Of a stretch of DNA of 64,000 nt, positions 62,266 to 64,000 are shown one piece after another. The notes under the pieces are model-generated. The model was not told where the DNA came from, ran no database searches, and saw nothing but the letters and a program-made list of their open reading frames with translations. The position numbers and the translations under genes are program-made. Numbering within the stretch: position 1 is the stretch's first letter; each line of letters begins with the position of its first letter. This DNA is from CAUZIB01 sp963663925 (GTDB lineage: Bacteria > Acidobacteriota > Vicinamibacteria > Vicinamibacterales > UBA8438), in the NCBI GenBank assembly GCA_965237405.1, contig OZ250139.1, positions 310,001-374,000 on the forward strand, given 5' to 3'.

Positions 62266-63427
62266 TAAGGTGCGTTTAATGGGCCGAGGTCCGGTCAGTG
62301 CTGGTCGAGTCTTCCAAGTAATCTCAGGCCATGCCGCCTGCGCTCCAGTTCCTCGTTCTCACGTTCGCTGGCTGGGTGAACCGCCACCAAGACGATCTGA
62401 TCGCGTATCTCCGGGAGGAGAATCGGGTCCTCCGGGAGCACCTAGGCCCTCGGCCGCTTCGCCGGACCGATGCCCAACGCCGTCGACTTGCCGTGCGCGG
62501 CCAGCAACTCGGCCGGCGCGTCGTGATGCAGGTCGCCGGCATCGTCACGCCTGACACGATTCTCCGCTGGTACCGGAGATTGATCGCCCAGACATACGAC
62601 GGCAGCGCCCGCCGCGGTCGAGGCCCGCCGATGACGCGCCGTGACGTGGCCGCGCTCGTGGTCCGGATGGCGGTCGAGCATCCCCAGTGGGGGGACACAC
62701 GGATCCGCGGGGCGCTCTCGAACCTCGGCCACGAGATCGCTCGGACCACGGTGACGCGGATCCTGCACGACCACGAGATCGACCCGGCTCCCGAGCGGAG
62801 CCGGCGCATGCCCGGGAAGCCGTTCCTGCAGGCGCCCTGGGAGGGCCGCACGGCCTGCGATCTGTTCACCGTCGAGGTGTTCACGCTGGCCGGGCTCCAG
62901 CGGTACCTGGTCTTCTTCGTGATCGCGCTGCAGTCCCGCCGCGTGCCCATCGCCGGGATCCATCCGCAGCCGTACGGCACGTGGATGGAGCAGATGGCCC
63001 GCAATGTGACGGACCCGGTCGATGGCTGCTTGCGACGCGCCCGCTATCTGATTCACGACCGCGACCCGCTCTCCACGTGGGGTTTTGGCGAGATCCTGGA
63101 GGGCGGGGGTGTCCAGCCGATCCGTCTCCCGCCGAAGAGTCCCAATCTCAACGCGTATGCCCAGCGGTTCGTCCGCTCTATTCAAGGGGAATGTCTCAGT
63201 CGCGTCGTCCCCCTCGGCGAAGGGCCCCTGCGTCTCCTCGTGGGCGAGTACGTCGACCACGACCAGCGCGAGCGAAACCACCAGGGACTCGACAACCAGC
63301 TCCTGCAACGACCGCCACCGCCGGTGAGCCTGGCCGCCGACGTGCAGCGGCGGGAGCGTCTGGGCGGATGGCTCAATTTCTACCACCGGGAGGCCGCATG
63401 AGCGGTCGGCCGATTAAACGCACCTTA
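62266..63427 (+). mobile_element. TAAGG-type IS, complete, 1162 bp
   Basis: Both ends present, CG outside each. The right end abuts an IS6-family transposase N-terminal fragment at the same codon where the left-end copy at 4182 does, but with the element in the opposite orientation relative to that gene. Confidence 0.9.
62331..63401 (+). CDS. TAAGG-type IS transposase
   Basis: 356 aa, full length with the DDE positions conserved. Carries more substitutions than the other copies (e.g. LTFAGW, VVMQVAG, RGPPMTRR, AYAQRFVRSIQGEC in which the Glu region reads Q-R-F rather than E-R-F). The changed Glu (AERF to AQRF) may affect activity, because that Glu could be the third catalytic residue. Confidence 0.85.
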   Translation: MPPALQFLVLTFAGWVNRHQDDLIAYLREENRVLREHLGPRPLRRTDAQRRRLAVRGQQLGRRVVMQVAGIVTPDTILRWYRRLIAQTYDGSARRGRGPPMTRRDVAALVVRMAVEHPQWGDTRIRGALSNLGHEIARTTVTRILHDHEIDPAPERSRRMPGKPFLQAPWEGRTACDLFTVEVFTLAGLQRYLVFFVIALQSRRVPIAGIHPQPYGTWMEQMARNVTDPVDGCLRRARYLIHDRDPLSTWGFGEILEGGGVQPIRLPPKSPNLNAYAQRFVRSIQGECLSRVVPLGEGPLRLLVGEYVDHDQRERNHQGLDNQLLQRPPPPVSLAADVQRRERLGGWLNFYHREAA

Positions 63428-63527
63428 CGGCGTGGCTGATGATTTCAGGCGGAAAGCGATGCCGAAGGTAGCGGGATCGTCGAATGTGCATCCCGGTATT
63501 GTGCCGCGCGGAGAGTTAACCTGACAA
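63428..63527 (-). pseudogene. IS6-family element, N-terminal fragment
   Basis: Minus strand ATG 63491 gives MHIRRSRYLRHRFPPEIISH, cut after ISHA by the TAAGG-type IS. The element end TGTCAGGTTAACTC lies near 63520. Counterpart of 4082-4181. Confidence 0.6.
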
Positions 63528-63625
63528 AGCCTCCTGAACAAGCCTACGATTCCTCGTGGGCCTCGTTCTCTCCAACAATCCAAAAGGATGGACGTCCGCC
63601 ACCTGAATGATTGCCCTGCGAAACA

Positions 63626-63999
63626 CTAGAGAACTAACACGTTAGCGAACGGAAATGGCGGTCTATCTGGAGGCTTCCTGCCTATTTGCGGTTTTGATCC
63701 GTCATGTAGACGAACCACGAACGATTGTAGTCCTCCAAGAAACGACGCATTCTTGAACTGGTAAGGCATGAACTCGTCCTTGCGACGAAGCACAGAACGG
63801 ACCTGGTCGCAACCTCTCTCGTCCAGACTACCCACCTGATAGGCAAAGGCGAGAAGGTCGAAGTAGCGCAGCACATATGGTGGGACATCCTGTCCGGCAT
63901 TCAATAGTGCATCCAGAGCTTTCTTGTCGTGCGAAAGGACAGGGCACTCCAGTGTAAGGGCGGCCGCGTGAGAATACGCCTCCCCGTAGTCAACCCAGC
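63626..63999 (-). CDS. Hypothetical protein, C-terminal part, runs off the window
   Basis: The minus-strand frame is open to the window edge: WVDYGEAYSHAAALTLECPV, LSHDKKALDALLNAGQDVPP, YVLRYFDLLAFAYQVGSLDE and on to a stop at 63626. The segment ECPVLSHDKKAL looks like the core of PIN-like nucleases but one motif is not enough for an assignment. The start is outside the window. Confidence 0.5.
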   Translation of the reverse strand, partial: WVDYGEAYSHAAALTLECPVLSHDKKALDALLNAGQDVPPYVLRYFDLLAFAYQVGSLDERGCDQVRSVLRRKDEFMPYQFKNASFLGGLQSFVVRLHDGSKPQIGRKPPDRPPFPFANVLVL

Positions 64000-64000
64000 G

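Overview
The window is GC-rich bacterial DNA crowded with insertion sequences. A TonB-dependent receptor with an N-terminal carboxypeptidase-regulatory-like domain, a TonB C-terminal relic, a protein-kinase relic, an ECF sigma / anti-sigma / RDD operon and an OPT transporter together suggest an Acidobacteriota-like organism (Vicinamibacteria would fit). That is inference from gene style; no rRNA or other phylogenetic marker is present.

Layout. 0-6.5 kb: a partial IS, one intact TonB-dependent receptor with a strong terminator, then IS elements piled into each other. 6.5-7.9 kb: a broken RepA-like ATPase gene carrying a large Ala/Glu-rich insertion after Walker A. 8.4-11.1 kb: pieces of several group II introns in both orientations, including most of a reverse transcriptase gene. 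11.4-17.5 kb: an IS5-like element inside a truncated-hemoglobin gene, small genes, an ECF sigma / anti-sigma / RDD-bactofilin-like operon, and YdeI-like and XRE pseudogenes. 17.5-18 kb: a tRNA-Arg 3' half joined to the missing C-terminus and domain V/VI of the reverse transcriptase intron. The split is bordered by an 8-bp direct repeat in the same codon phase. 18.2-29 kb: IS copies around an OPT transporter, a zinc-ribbon protein and a truncated hsdR. 29-31 kb: a lipoprotein and an XRE regulator pair. 31-38.7 kb: an integrative element beginning at another tRNA-Arg 3' half, with ParB-methyltransferase, terminase-like genes and a tyrosine recombinase but no structural genes. 38.9-42.8 kb: IS30, an orphan gene and a further IS.

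42.8-54.9 kb is a complete type I-D CRISPR-Cas locus. It has a 20-repeat array whose left end is cut by an IS, then (all on the minus strand) cas2, cas1, cas4 (split by a one-base frame change at an A6 tract), cas3', csc1, csc2, cas10d and cas6, with a divergent WYL regulator. Cas6 would process the array transcript, Csc1/Csc2/Cas10d form Cascade, Cas3' supplies the helicase and the HD domain of Cas10d the nuclease, while Cas1/Cas2/Cas4 handle adaptation.

54.9-57.6 kb holds an IS5-like element, an IS6 relic and an IS110 element with a long 5' non-coding end (candidate bridge RNA). 57.9-62.1 kb is a three-gene minus-strand operon of a C2H2 zinc-finger protein, a coiled-coil protein and a divergent Hsp70 with a C-terminal cysteine cluster. 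It is flanked by IS elements on both sides and is the best candidate for an undescribed system. The window ends in another IS copy and a partial hypothetical gene.

Several genes carry single-base frame changes (repA-like, cas4, ydeI-like, XRE, one transposase). These may be real decay, programmed frameshifting or assembly error; the sequence alone cannot decide.
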